Source: Sipunculus nudus
Lineage: Eukaryota; Annelida; Sipuncula; Golfingiida; Sipunculidae
Length of the DNA: 64,000 nucleotides
Direction: 5' to 3'
Assembly: GCA_026874595.1 (NCBI GenBank)
Contig: CM049308.1
Coordinates: 79,778,124 to 79,842,123, forward strand
Shown here: piece after piece, positions 10,878-24,534 of the stretch
Numbering within the stretch: position 1 is the first letter of the stretch
Layout of the letters: the number at the start of each line of letters is the position of its first letter
Notes under the pieces: model-generated
Told to the model about the DNA's origin: nothing
Database searches by the model: none
The model's input: the letters and a program-made list of their open reading frames with translations, nothing else
Program-made: the position numbers and the translations under genes

Positions 10878-13800
10878 TTAGCTCAGCTGTCTGAAAGTCA
10901 TCTGAGCTATAGCGATCACTCTTTGTCCGTCGTCCGTCTGTCCGTCCGTTAACCAGGCACAAATCGTAACCACTGGACACAGAACCTTGTAACTTGGGAT
11001 TCTGAGAGGTCCATGAAAAATCTCATCAGAAACCAGAAATTAGGTCTCTGTTACCCATATCCTTTGAGCTATGGGGCCCCAAATTACCCCCCAGAAAAGT
11101 AAAAAATTTCATACAAAAACTTCAATATCTCATTAACTACTTGACTGATTGTCATGATTTTTGGCATACATATTAATCATGAGATGTTCCATCAGTTCCT
11201 GCAGACTTGTGGCACCACCTGTTTTTTTTCGATTTTTATGGATTTTTTTCTCTATTTTTGAGACTTTAAAAAATGTGAACATCTGTTAACAAGGCACAAA
11301 TCGTAAAGACTGGACCTAGAATCTTAATTCTTGACACACTAAGTGGTCCATGAAAAATCTCCTTGGAAACCAGAAATTAGGTCTTTGCAAAATCATATCC
11401 TTTGAGCTATGGGGCCCCAAAGTACACCCAAGAATAGTAAAATATTTCATACAAAAACTTCAATATCTCATTAACTACATCACTGATGGTCATGATTTTT
11501 GGCATACATATTGATCATGAGATGTTCCATCAGTTCCTACAGACTGGTGGCGCCACCTGTATTGTTCGATTTTTTACGATTTTTTCCTCATTTGTGAGAC
11601 CTTTAAGGATGCTGTCATCTGTTAACGTGGCACAAATCGTAACGACTGGACCTAAAATCTTCATTCTCGACACACTGAGAGACCTATGAAAAGTCTCCAT
11701 GGAAACCAGAAATTAGGTCTCTGTTACCCATATCCTTTGAGCTATGGGGCCCCAAAGTATCCCCCAGAATAGTAAAAAATTTCATACAAAAACTTCAATA
11801 TCTCATTAACTACATCACTGATGGTCTTGATTTTTGGCAGACGTATTGATCATGAGATGTTTCATCAGTTTCTGCAGACTGGTAGCGCCACCTGTATTTT
11901 TCAGTTTTTACGAATTGTTTTCTCTATTTTTTAGACCTTTAAAAATGTGAACAACTGTTAACAGGGCACAAATCATAAAGACTGGACCTAGAATCTTCAT
12001 TCTTGACACACTGAGAGGTCCATGTAAAGTCACCACGGAAACCTGAAATAAGGTTTCTGTTACCCATATCCTTTGAGCTGTGGGGGCTCCCAAAGTATCT
12101 GAACAACTAATGCAGAGATCACCATAATTGTTTGCATGGATATTGATCATGGAGTATTTCATCAGTTTCTGCAGACTGGTGGCGCCACATGTATTTGTTT
12201 GGGGTTTTTTAAAGATTTTTTTTTCTTTATTTTGAGACCTTTTAAGATATGAACATCTGTTAACAGGGCACAAATCATAAAAACTGGACCTAGAATCTTC
12301 ATTCTTGACACACAGGGAGACCCATGAAAAGTCTCCATGGAAACCTGAAATAACGTCTCTGTTACCCATATTCTTAAAGCTGTATGGCTCCAAAATACCC
12401 CCCAGAATAATGGAAAATTTGATACAAAAACTGCAGTATCTCAATAACTACAACACTGATGATCATGATTTTCGGCATACATATTAATCATGAGCTGTTC
12501 CATCAGTTTCTGCAGACTAGGTGCGCCACCTCTATTTTTTTTCAAATTTTTACGATTTTTTTTCTCTTATTTTTTAGACCTTTAAAGATGTGGTTATATG
12601 TCAACAGGGTACAAATCGCAACAACTGGACCTAGAATCCTCATTCTTGTCATGCAAGGAGGCCCATGAAAAGTGCCTGTGGAAACTTGAAATTAGGTCTC
12701 TGTTACCCATATCCTTCAAGCTATAGGACTACGAAGTATCCCTCAGAATAATGGACAATTTGATACAAAGCTGAAGTATTTGAACAACTAATGCGGAGAT
12801 CACCATGATTCTGTGCATGGATATTGACCATTAAGTGTTTTTATTAGTTTCTGCAGACTGGTGGAGCCACCTGTATTTTTGTATCCGCCAAAGCGAAGTT
12901 TTGCGGATATTATGTTATTGACCTCCTCCGCCGTCGCGTTCGTTTCCAGATAACCACTCTGAGACTAATGGACCGATTTTTCCGAAACTTACATCAATTT
13001 TCGGGTCACATGTGAACTGGTGCCTTACCAATTTGCGTTGACCTCTGACTTTTCCTCTCTGCCCAGCGTCCATTTGTGCGTCTGTTTCCACACATAAACC
13101 CTCATATCTCGGGAACCGTTTGACCGATCAGGAAATAAAATTTATACAAATGTAGCCCTTGGACAGTTTTATAACATACACAAAAAATGGTGGCGCCACC
13201 TGTAACCATGTTTGCACAGTGGCCATCTGTTCATCTGCCTTGGGTTAAAATCACTCATATCTCTGCAGTGAATTGACTAATTCACCTGAAATTCGGCATG
13301 CGTATACATCCTGGACAGTTTTCTTGATACTATGACAGGTGGCGCCACCTACATTATAGTTAACGCTGCACACATCCAAGCTCATATCTCAGGAACCATT
13401 TGACCGATTGGGCCCAAATTGTGCATGTGTTAAGATCTCACAAAGGTCTTTATCATACACAAAACTGGAGGGGCCGCCTGTCTGTTTGTCTGCCGTGGCC
13501 TAAAATCACTCATATCTCGGCAGTGGTTTGACATATCTGCCTAAAATTTTGCAGCTTTATACATCCTGGATAGCTTTCTTGATTTTATGACAAGTGGCGC
13601 CACCTACATTCTAGTTTACGCTGCAGGCATCTAAGCTCATATCTCGGGAACCGTTTGAACGATTGGGTCAAAATTTTGCATGTGTATTGATCTCACATAG
13701 GTCTTTATCATACACAAAATTGGAGGGGCCACCGGCAACCATTTTTGCACATTTTGCACAGCGTCTGTCTGGTTGTCTGCCGTGGCCTAAAATCACTCAT

Positions 13801-14792
13801 TTCTCTGTAGTGGTTTGACATAACTGCCTAAAATTTTGCAGGTTTATACATCCTGGACAGCTCTCTTGATTTTATGACAAGTGGCGCCACCTACATTCTA
13901 GTTTACGCTGCAGGCATCAAAGCTCATATCTCGGGAACCGTTTGAACGATTGGGTCAAAATTTTGCATGTGTATAGATCTCACATAGGTCTTTATCATAC
14001 ACAAAACTGGAGGGGCCACCTGCAACCATTTTTGCACATTTTGCACAGCGTCTGTCTGGTTCTCTGCCGTGGCCTAAAATCACTCATTTCTCTGTAGTGG
14101 TTTAACATAACTGCCTAAAATTTTGCAGGTTTATACATCCTGGACAGCTCTCTTGATTTTATGACAGGTGGCGCCACCTAAATTCTAGTTAACGCTGCAC
14201 ACATCCAAGCTCATATCTCAGGAACCATTTGACCGATTGGGCAAATATTGTGCGTTTAGATAGATCTCACATAGGTCTTTATCATACACAAAACTGGAGG
14301 GGCCACCTGCAACCATTTTTGCACAGCGTCTGTCTGTTTGTCTGCCGTGGGCTAAAATCACTCATATACATGTCGTGGTTTGACTTTTCTGCCTAAAATG
14401 TCGCATATGTATACAACTTGGACAGCTTTCTGGATCTGTGGTAGGTGGCACAACCTACATACACATTTAGGCTGCAGACATCCATGCTAATATGCAACAT
14501 ACCTCACTTTATTTCCCCGTGCCACTCAATCCATGCCTCACTTCGCCCGTTATACTCTGTTTTGGCGGATACACGTAGTCACTTGTCGGCTACCCGTATC
14601 CTAGTTTTTAAAGTTTACACACTTTTTCTCTATTTTTGAGATATATAAATACAGACTTAATCTTGGCCTGTTGGTTAATCTGTTTGATACTTCAGTTGAA
14701 TGAGTATATACTATCATTGTGATGATAAAATTTCCTTATGCGAATCTCTTCGCAGTCCGTTGAGCGTCATGACCCATAGGTCACTTGTTTAA
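10878..14792 (+). repeat. Large family A composite element with about 340-base tandem units
   Basis: It begins with a hairpin (AGCTCAGCTG...CATCTGAGCT) and a TCCGTC run at about 10920. Six tandem units follow to 12890, each with 'ACAGGGCACAAATCGTAA', 'AAATTAGGTCTCTGTTACCC', 'ATTGATCATGAG' and a GGTGGCGCCACCTG-type core. The cores fall near 11212, 11549, 11886, 12180, 12520 and 12860, so the period is roughly 340 bases. A second element (12893-14608) interrupts it. The original element resumes at about 14610 and ends with GAGCGTCATGACCCATAGGT then CACTTGTT. No protein is encoded; short open frames inside recur only because the units recur. Confidence 0.75.
12893..14608 (+). mobile_element. Family B element nested in family A, about 280-base tandem units
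   Basis: The start is a hairpin-like TATCCGCCAAAGCGAAGTTT then TGCGGATA, and the end is GGCGGATACACGTAGTCACT... TACCCGTATCCTAG. The interior has at least five units of about 254-286 bases ('CTCATATCTCGGGAACCGTT', 'GGTGGCGCCACCTACATT', 'TCCTGGACAGCT'). The reverse-oriented family A copy at 28320-28360 runs straight across the same host point without this insert, so it serves as an empty site. A shorter reverse copy of family B lies at 35139-35545. Confidence 0.68.
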
Positions 14793-14925
14793 GAAAAACC
14801 ATCAGGTGGACATAGTAAGAGTAACAAAAAATACCAGAAAACATATATGAAACACATCCTCCATAATTATGACTTCCTCAGACATCTTCAGATGAAGGAG
14901 TCACGAATTTGCACACATACAGACA

Positions 14926-14927
<2 letters not shown>

Positions 14928-14994
<67 letters not shown>

Positions 14995-14999
14995 ATATA

Positions 15000-15044
<45 letters not shown>
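14928..15044. repeat. (AT)n/(GT)n microsatellite
   Basis: Two TA runs flank a short GT run. Apparent open frames here encode only Tyr-Ile or Thr-His strings and are artefacts. Confidence 0.95.
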
Positions 15045-15045
<1 letters not shown>

Positions 15046-16440
15046 GTATTTGACGTAATGAGCGCCCCTACCGTAATGAGCACCCCCCCCCCGGACTTTT
15101 GAGAAATATCTTTGAGGAAACGGAAGGGACGAGACATTCTCACCTAAAAATATAGCAGTACTTACTGTCACCGTTATTTGCCACCCCGCTTGATGATTTC
15201 GATGGCATGAAATTATGTCAAGGTGTGCCGGGCGCATGATTGTTGGAAAATTTCCCGAAATTAGCGCCTAAAAGTTTCACCAGAATCCTACAAAAGTCAT
15301 ATCTTAGCTTAGAACAGCACCACATTGATAAGATGGAATCTTCCATACCGTATATTTATTATTAACACCGTCGCTTTCCGTCCTTAATATATCCAAACCA
15401 TCTATAACGTGAAAGGGAACTTCAGTGTTCTAGCACGGAATTATCAACGTTCTGGCCGTTTGCGTTAATTTTGAGGAAAATATACGTGGTCATGCCAGTT
15501 CGCTGACTTTTGCGAATTTTACGTCAAATTATAGCAGTCTTGACGGCTTTATTTGCGAGAATTGCGTTAATAGTAAATAGTACATGAGTTTGAAACCTGC
15601 AAGCCCCTTTCTAAGCCACATAAACCTTTGTTTGTTTTGACAAATAAAACCCATTTTAGCCTTTCAGCAAATAACAGCTGACGTCAGACTGCATAGTTTC
15701 TTAGAAATGTTAGGATATGAATTGTCTCTTGGTCCTTTCATATGACCGTGTCAACAGATTTCCTATAAGGTTAACTTCGGTTGTTACCGAGCGTCACAGT
15801 TGCATGAGCCGATGGAAATAATTGGCTAACACGCAAATCATAAGGTCAATGGCTGCTCCGTCTATGTTCGGCACCCACTGGATATAATCTTGGTGGGTTT
15901 ATACTTTCGAAATGACAAGTTCTAACTCAGTAAAAGTACGACGTGTCACCTCTTAAGTCAACAGGTCGTCAGTGGGTATCAGTTTAAACATCGTGCCCTC
16001 ACTAAAAAAATATGTCAGTGGGCAGTCTTTCTCGTCTGAAAATATTATCAGTGACATTGATCGCGCAGAGCGTGTCCCTTACTGTGAGTTCCATAGATTT
16101 GTGTCTCTGCACAAATCGTGCATGCAGACTTAATGTATATTAACTGTCAACAACAAAATGCTAGAAAAACGGGCCTCATTGTGTCAAGTTCGACGAGGGG
16201 GAATCATGCCTCTAGACATTTAGATTTCAGATTATCTATGGTTAATATTGAGAAGAATGTTTTTTAAAAGCTTTTAAAAAATGTAGATTTATGATTTTAG
16301 ATATTCCTCATGCCAGGCAATGTTTACAATTACAGGTATACAGCTTTCTGTGAGTATATAAAGCGGCTGTACATGGATTATAAATAATTGGTATCCATAC
16401 TCAACTTAATTCAAGATTTTGCCATCAGTCAAACTGTCTA
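15045..16440. other. Noncoding interval, probably old repeat
   Basis: It opens with a pair of imperfect direct repeats ('ACCGTATTTGACGTAATGAG' and 'TACCGTAATGAGCACC') before a C-run, a pattern I associate with transposon ends but cannot assign. The rest has no exon or family I recognise. Confidence 0.35.
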
Positions 16441-17574
16441 AAAAAGCATACTAAAATGACAATCTCAGAAACGGCCGGAGCTATCATCATCAAATTTTAT
16501 GCCAGTGTTTGTCACATGAGTCATATATGAAATTCAGGTATTGGTGGCGCCACCTGCATTGACTTTTTTTGTACGGGGGTCATTAGTCATCTGTATATTA
16601 ACCCGTAATTTCTCAGGAATAGCAGGAGCTACCATCCCCAGATTTTATGCAATAATCTGTCACATATCAAATGTTGTGGGATTCAGCTTATTTTTTTCGC
16701 TACCTGCATTTACTTAGATTTTTTATAGGAAAAAAAGCTGAAAAACCTATAAAAGTCTTCTTCTTGTAAACGGTCCAGCAAAATTACTATTTCAGATTTG
16801 GCAACAGACTTAAGGTCAGTCTGGATCTATTTATAGCTTTGGCAGACTGCCAACTGTGTCAGATTATGCAACAGGTCAAGAGTTCACTCAGTGTAGCCAG
16901 GTACAGGTAAAAAATTCACTCAGTCTAGCCTGCTGCAGGTCATGATTTCACTCAGTGCAGTAGCCTGAGCCAGCAAATTTGTCACAGTTCATTCGGGGCA
17001 ACTGCCTTTCTCACCTAAGCCTGGTCAGCCCCATGCATCAGACTCAAGGTAAGTTTGATGTATTGGCCTAATTTTTTTACCTGTCTATGTGTCTTTGATG
17101 GCTTTATCGTTTACAAGACAGGTGTCGCCACCTACATTGACTTTTGCACAGTATATGTGCCTGCTTATTTCTACAGAGGAATTTGATATATCAGCCTGAA
17201 ATTGGGCATATTCATACTTATCGAATAGCTTTGTCGTATACAAAACTTATTGTGCCACCTACAATAATTTTTGCACAGAGTGTGGCCCTGCTTATTTCTG
17301 AGGAGGGGTTTGATATATCAGTCTGAAATTGGGCATATGTATATATCTCTGATAGCTTCGTTGTATACAAGACTGGTGGTGCCAGCTACAGTCATTTTTT
17401 GTGTGTGCACCCATGCCAGAATTTCAGCAGTGATGTTGGTGTAATTGGTTCTTATTCAAAATGTTTAGTACTTGCATTGTTAATATACATGAGTAGTAAT
17501 GGTCCAGCATTGAAGCATTATACCTGGTGTATTTCCCAATGCACAGGTTCGCATTAGGCCTGTAGGCCTTGTTT
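16441..17574 (+). repeat. Repeat family C element
   Basis: It shares long blocks with 30120-32312, for example 'GGTGGCGCCACCTGCATTG', 'TTTCTCAGGAATAGCAG' and 'GAGTTCACTCAGTG'. It ends GCATTAGGCCTGTAGGCCTT then GTTT. That terminal inverted pair (AGGCCT..AGGCCT) followed by TTGTTT parallels the palindrome plus CTTGTT of family A. No coding sequence. Confidence 0.65.
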
Positions 17575-17994
17575 ATTTTGGGATATTTTAAAAATTAGAT
17601 TTTTTTCTCTTAAATATTACTCAGTATGAATTAGCTGATTTAATGTTTTATTGAACACTATGTCGTTCTTATCCTGCTGGAAATATATAATGCTGTACAC
17701 ATGAATTGCATGAATGTATTTATAATAAAATAGTTCAATTTATTTATATTTTATATTAAATAAAAGTGTTAGTATTAGTAAAAGAAGCAAAGTAATAGTA
17801 GTAGTTATCAATGCTGTAATAGTTTCAGTTATAGTAACAGATGGATTACTTTAAGTACTATTATATATGATATTAATATGTTATATATTATATATATCTT
17901 GCTAAAATATTCTATAATAAACAATTACTAATTTTCAAAAATGAGATTAAAGTTTATTAAGAAAAAAAAAATGAAATACCCAAAAGTACTCATG
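17575..17994. other. AT-rich interval without features
   Basis: No exon, RNA gene or named repeat is visible; it is dominated by A/T runs and short TAG/TAGT repeats. Confidence 0.5.
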
Positions 17995-18140
17995 AAGTAC
18001 TCATATGAGTACCGAGTACTTTCAAAGTACTCGAGTACAGGTACGAGTACTTTTGTGATTTTTAAAAAGTACTCGAGTACGAGTACTGAGTAATCAAAAA
18101 AGTACTCATGAGTACTATGAGTACGAGTACTTTTGGACCC
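17995..18140. repeat. Dense AGTACT/GAGTAC palindromic cluster
   Basis: About 145 bases are built almost wholly from overlapping 'AGTACTCGAGTAC', 'GTACTCATGAGTAC' and 'GAGTACTTTT' words in both senses. Similar clusters occur in subterminal regions of some animal DNA transposons (from general knowledge), but I see no matching opposite end. Confidence 0.6.

Positions 18141-18207
<67 letters not shown>
18141..18207. repeat. (CT)n(AT)n microsatellite
   Basis: A CT run passes directly into an AT run that abuts the LTR at 18208. Confidence 0.95.
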
Positions 18208-18211
<4 letters not shown>

Positions 18212-18805
18212 GCCGTGGGAGTGGTGTGTCTGTTTCGTTGTAGCACAAAACTACAACATATAAGTGTTATATACCGATTTATTTACGATTGTCCATCTTT
18301 CTGTACAGTTCATATTATTTTCTCCATATTTTGGCCTATTTAAATAAACGTTCACAGAATATGTCCACAGAAGTGTTCCGTTGTTAATATATAACACCTC
18401 ACAGGCTGCTTCTGGAAGATATTATGATAGCAATCTCTGTGATAATTTAAAAAAAAAAAAACATATATCGAACCGCCGCCTTCTTTGTCCCCATCCTCTA
18501 ACCTCTACCCTGACGTCATCGCGCGTGCGCGCGACATGACGTCACAGGCACGCGCAGCGTCACGCCATAATATAGACAAGATATATTTTAACAAGTTTGT
18601 GACGACGTGTCGATCGCCTGTACAGTATTTTAAATATTCGGCGACATAGTTATGAGAACGCTTATAATTAAACAATAACATTAAACATATTCACTATAAG
18701 TAAAGGGCGAAAGGCAATCAGAAAACTATCTATGTCAAGATGGATACAAGCATATTATATAGTGAGCAACCATATGATTGCCTTTCGAATCATAGCCCTG
18801 TTACA
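18208..18805 (-). mobile_element. 3' LTR of a Ty3/gypsy-type retrotransposon
   Basis: Read on the minus strand it starts TGTAACAGGGCTATGATTCG and ends CACTCCCACGGCTACA, the usual TG...CA borders, 598 bases apart. A purine-rich tract lies directly 5' of it on the minus strand (18806-18821), and integrase/RNase H remnants follow upstream at 19.1-21.1 kb. The order pol, polypurine tract, LTR fits. The matching 5' LTR is not in the window, so the element is 5'-truncated. Confidence 0.72.
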
Positions 18806-18821
18806 ATCTCCCCCCTCTTAG
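18806..18821 (-). other. Polypurine tract next to the 3' LTR
   Basis: The minus strand reads AAGAGGGGGGAGAT immediately before the LTR start. In LTR retrotransposons such a tract primes plus-strand DNA synthesis. Confidence 0.65.
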
Positions 18822-19144
18822 AAATGTCGACCTTGACATTAAGAAACTTCAACATGACGGTTATAATCAGAATATAATGCAACTTCTATGTCAGTAAATA
18901 TAAGGTGCATGTGCAATTCTCCGCAAACATTTAAAGCTACACAATGGATTAAATGTTGAGTCAAATGACTAAACTAGGGAAAAAAGGTTTTCATCACATA
19001 TTTACAGGGTTAACTCCCGATTTTTATTTCTTTTCGGCTACAATATATACATTTGAATATGATATTCACTAAAAACTTTGTAGATAAGTTGCACATAGAT
19101 AATAGTATCAATAACTGCATCTAGTGGAATCCAGTCTCCCGACG

Positions 19145-21105
19145 CTAACCTAGCTGGAGGACTGCGTGTACGTGTGGACCGTCTATGAGCAACATCGTAC
19201 TTTCTTCAGTATCGTCATCATCTGTACATTCTTGTGGTACGTATTCCGGCGGTAATCGATCAGCTATATCAATGTTATCACTTGACGATGCCCGAGGTTG
19301 CGTGTCGTACTGCTCATCTGACTGTGTTGATTCTGTCAGAGGTGATCGAAGCCTCTGATTTGTGGCCATGATGTACATTAGAAGTCTGTGACGTATATTT
19401 CCTTCAGTCAGCAAATAATGGTATTACTCTGCAAGGCTATTTGAATCAGATTCTGGCGGTATCTCTTCCAGATGTTGAATCTGGACATCAGGATCAATGA
19501 CGGGTTTTCGCAAAACTATTGACGTGACATCGCTCGGTTCGCCGTCTTCGTCTGTATCTGTATTGTCGGTGTCTAGTATTAGTGTTGCTGGTTTCCTTTT
19601 ATTTAGGTGGCCACTTGTAGCTTGTGTTTTTGGTGAGATTTCGAGTGGTAATGATCCAATCGGCAGTAGAAAATTTCGATGGAGGGTCCTGATTTGTACC
19701 TTGTAAACAGGTATATTTGTATTTCGTTGCTGAATGACTTTGTATGGCTCCTTTTCCCAGATATCATTCAGTTTTTTTTCCCAATATTTCCAAGCTTTCT
19801 GATTAAGACAAGGTCTCCTCTCTGAAGCACTGCTCCTCTGACTTTTCAGTTGTGCAGATCTCGTCTGGTTTTGTTCGTTTTTCGCGTGTTCTCTTGTGCC
19901 ATTCTATAAGCGTCCGATAATTTGGATTGTAGGGAAGACACATACTGACTGTGATTACTTGAAAGCTCTTCTTCACTGTCCAGTCCAAACAGTACATCAA
20001 CTGCCAGCCTTGGCTGTCGCCCATACATTAAGGAAAATAGTGAAAATTTTGTGGTTTCATTCCGGGTGCAGTTGTAGGCGTGCACCACTGCGGTTAAGTA
20101 ATCTTTCCAGTTATTCTTCTTTTCTTCAGCCAAGTTTGCTAGCATAGTGAGTAAATTACAGTTAAATCCTTCACATATTCCGTGTCCTTGGGGATGGTAG
20201 GGGTTCATTCTAGATTTTTGCATGCCTGTCAGTTCACATTGTTCTGATATCACTTGACTTTCAAAGTTTCTTCCTTGGTCTGAATGGAGACGATATGGTA
20301 GACCATAGTGGTTGAAGAATATATCCACCAAAGCTTTAGCAGTAGTCTTTGCAGACTGGTTTCGACAGGGTGTAGCTCGTGCATATTTTGTGAAATGATC
20401 GATTACAACGAGGATATTCTCTATTCCTCCCTTTGAGGGATGCGTTGTCATCACTTTTACGAATGGGGCTACTTGGTTGTCGGGAGTCTTTCTCCTTACA
20501 CAACTGGGACAGGATGATACATATTTTGCGATATCTCTCGTCATCCTTGGCCATAGAAATCGTTTTTGTATAAGGTCACAGTTCTATCTCTTCCAAACCC
20601 AAATGCCCTATCTCATCATGCATACTTTTAGCACCATATCTATGAGGCTCTGAGAGGGTAACAATTGTTCTTTGGATATTCCGGCAACCGTCCGTTTTCG
20701 GACTTCTGGACTTAGTGATTCGCCAGTTGCTAGCCGTCCTGACCTCACGTAATTAGCGACAGTTGATATGTGGGGATCCGTTTCCCGGGCCTCCCTGATC
20801 TGTTCTGTGGTTAACACGGTCAGTGAATCTGAAAGAATACTTTCGTCTGGAATACTTTTGGGATCTCAGACCAGACTGTTGACATATCCAGTCATTGACT
20901 GATTACACAATGCATCAATTGTGTTTTTGGTGATTATTTCAGTATCTGCAGGGTCTCGACGTTTCAAGTGAGATAGAGCATCTGCATCTTTGTTCTCTCT
21001 TCCGGATCGATACACTATATAAAACTGGAAATCTGACAGTTCCGCAACCCATCTATGTTCTGTGGCGTCCCGTCGAGCAGATGTTATTACATATTTCATG
21101 TTCAA
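19145..21105 (-). mobile_element. Ty3/gypsy-type pol remnant (RNase H tail, integrase, C-terminal tail)
   Basis: On the minus strand, 21105-20866 carries the RNase H end (VAELSDFQFYIVYRSG then DADALSH). 20817-20608 looks like the linker to the integrase zinc finger. 20544-19846 is a long integrase core: CPSCVRRK, VVIDHFTKYARA, a DQG-containing stretch LHSDQGRNFE and NPYHPQGHGICEGFN, giving a recognisable D,D,E triad. 19414-19145 may be the acidic C-terminal tail. Frameshifts separate the pieces. Reverse transcriptase, protease and gag are absent, so it cannot move on its own. It belongs with the LTR at 18208-18805. Confidence 0.8.
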
Positions 21106-21610
21106 TTTGGTGTAAATCTAAGCTTACATAATCCCAAATTGAGTGTTTTATAGGTTTTAATGGCACATTTTATCACTTGCACTTGTTCCATGTGACCATA
21201 CAGCCATCTGTCGAGCATGATCCGTTATGTCACAGGGACAATGAAGTCACGCCACGTGCCGTTTCCCTGAAAAGCGTCTATTACCAACATACATCATGGG
21301 AGACGACGTCACGCCACGTGCCATTTCTCTGAAAGGTGTCCGTAAACCAAGGTACACCATAGAGGGGAAGGGGGGGCCTGGTTGTTTTTCGTTATGTTTA
21401 TAGTTAAGTACAGCAATACCACGATGTCCGAGGCGTTTTTCAAAATATTCAGTTAAAAAGTTCCCATGAATAACCAAGGGTTAATTAAAATTCCATATCA
21501 CTATCTTCCCCGCAGGGTTTGCGTCCCCATATCGGATGTTTTTTAATTGATAATGTTTTCATTATGCTTTCAGCAGTACATGAACAAATTGCTGAAAGAG
21601 AATCTGTATA
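21106..21610. other. Interval with a local tandem duplication
   Basis: Two imperfect copies of a roughly 62-base unit lie next to each other at about 21240-21302 and 21303-21365; both contain 'GTCACGCCACGTGCC' followed by 'TCTGAAA' or 'CCTGAAA'. No gene is apparent. Confidence 0.55.
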
Positions 21611-22535
21611 CAGTAGAACACCTGTATTACGGTCACCATCGGGACTGGATGAAAGTGGCCTTAATACAGGAGTGGCCGTTAAACAAGACACCAGTATAGG
21701 GGATTTAAAATGTAACACAAAACCAAGTTCAAATCTTTATTACAATCAATAAAATAAACGTATATACAGAGTATTAGTATATTCACTGTTATCAATAAAA
21801 ATAAAATATTTACAATCATGTCAACCCTATTTATAACAATTACCAACAATATATAAAAATACAGTGTTTGTTATTAAATTACAGATTGTATATCCATAAT
21901 ATTTGCACAATTTTAATGTTTATTTTGCATTCATAATTATTCAAGGATGAGTAAATTGTGCGATGTTTGCCGCACTGGTTCCGTTTGATGTACGTGTTCA
22001 CAAGGACATTAAAGAAAGTTTAAAGATCCATAGTTTGCCTAACGTTTTTCTGTCGACATAATCATCGGGGCCCGCTGGTTGTCATTCGTTAATTATATGA
22101 CAAACACCCTGATTAAGTTCCGGCTTGCACGACTGATTCCCAAACATACACGCAGGTGGGAACACATGCCCTACTATTGTACATACTAATGGGGCTGAGT
22201 GGGGTAGTACGACGCTGGCTACGTGTCAAACAACTCAGTCACGGTAGAGTGGCTCTCATTAACAGACAGGGATATGTGAGAGCGGTCACTTGTTTAATAA
22301 TAGTGTGTCGATTTGTTGAGCCCATGTCACAGAGTCACTGCTCCTGACCGTAATTGAGGCGTTTCACGGCCTGCGGGACCGAGAGACCTGGCCGTAATAC
22401 GGAATAGAGGAGAGACCGTAATTGACAACAAAATTATAATGAAATATAATGGTCGAAAATTCGGGACCGGAAAATCTGACCGTTATAGACGTATTGACCG
22501 TTATTGAGGCATGGCCGTTAGCAGGCGTTCTACTG
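21611..22535. mobile_element. pogo/Tigger-like non-autonomous element
   Basis: The left end is CAGTAGAACACCTGTATTAC and the right end reverse complemented is CAGTAGAACGCCTGCTAACG, with TA on each side. Inside both ends 'GGTCACC/GGCCATG' and 'ACCGTTATTGAGG' motifs repeat. No transposase frame remains in its 925 bases. Confidence 0.72.
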
Positions 22536-22805
22536 TATATGTTCAATGCATGCGTTATATGTTTACAACAAATAAGATTAAATCACTTTTGATTACATAC
22601 ATGATACATGTATGTACATGCTTTGGAAAATAAGAACATAATTTAAAAGTTTATTGAGAGTTCTGTTATCTTTCCCAAATGATCAGTAGTTTGACATTTC
22701 TCTCTGTGTTATTTATTACCGTTTCTGCTTGACCAGTCTGATAACTAGTGTTGATCTGTACAGGCCTATGTATTGTACTGATATATTTAATGTTTGTATT
22801 TGTAG

Positions 22806-24534
<1,729 letters not shown>

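Noticed and set aside
11486-12668. Repeated open frames reading 'IFGIHI..H..FHQFLQTG' (also at 28429-29642 in reverse).
   Set aside because: They recur because the repeat unit recurs. Frames break in most units, and no splice sites or protein family support them.
10890-12890. Regularly spaced repeats that could be mistaken for a CRISPR array or satellite.
   Set aside because: Units are about 340 bases, diverged, without unique spacers, and lie in a eukaryotic transposable element with defined ends.
14847-15237. Open frames of Tyr-Ile and Thr-His repeats.
   Set aside because: They are translations of AT/GT microsatellites. Similar artefacts occur at 39937-40315 and 51197-51379.
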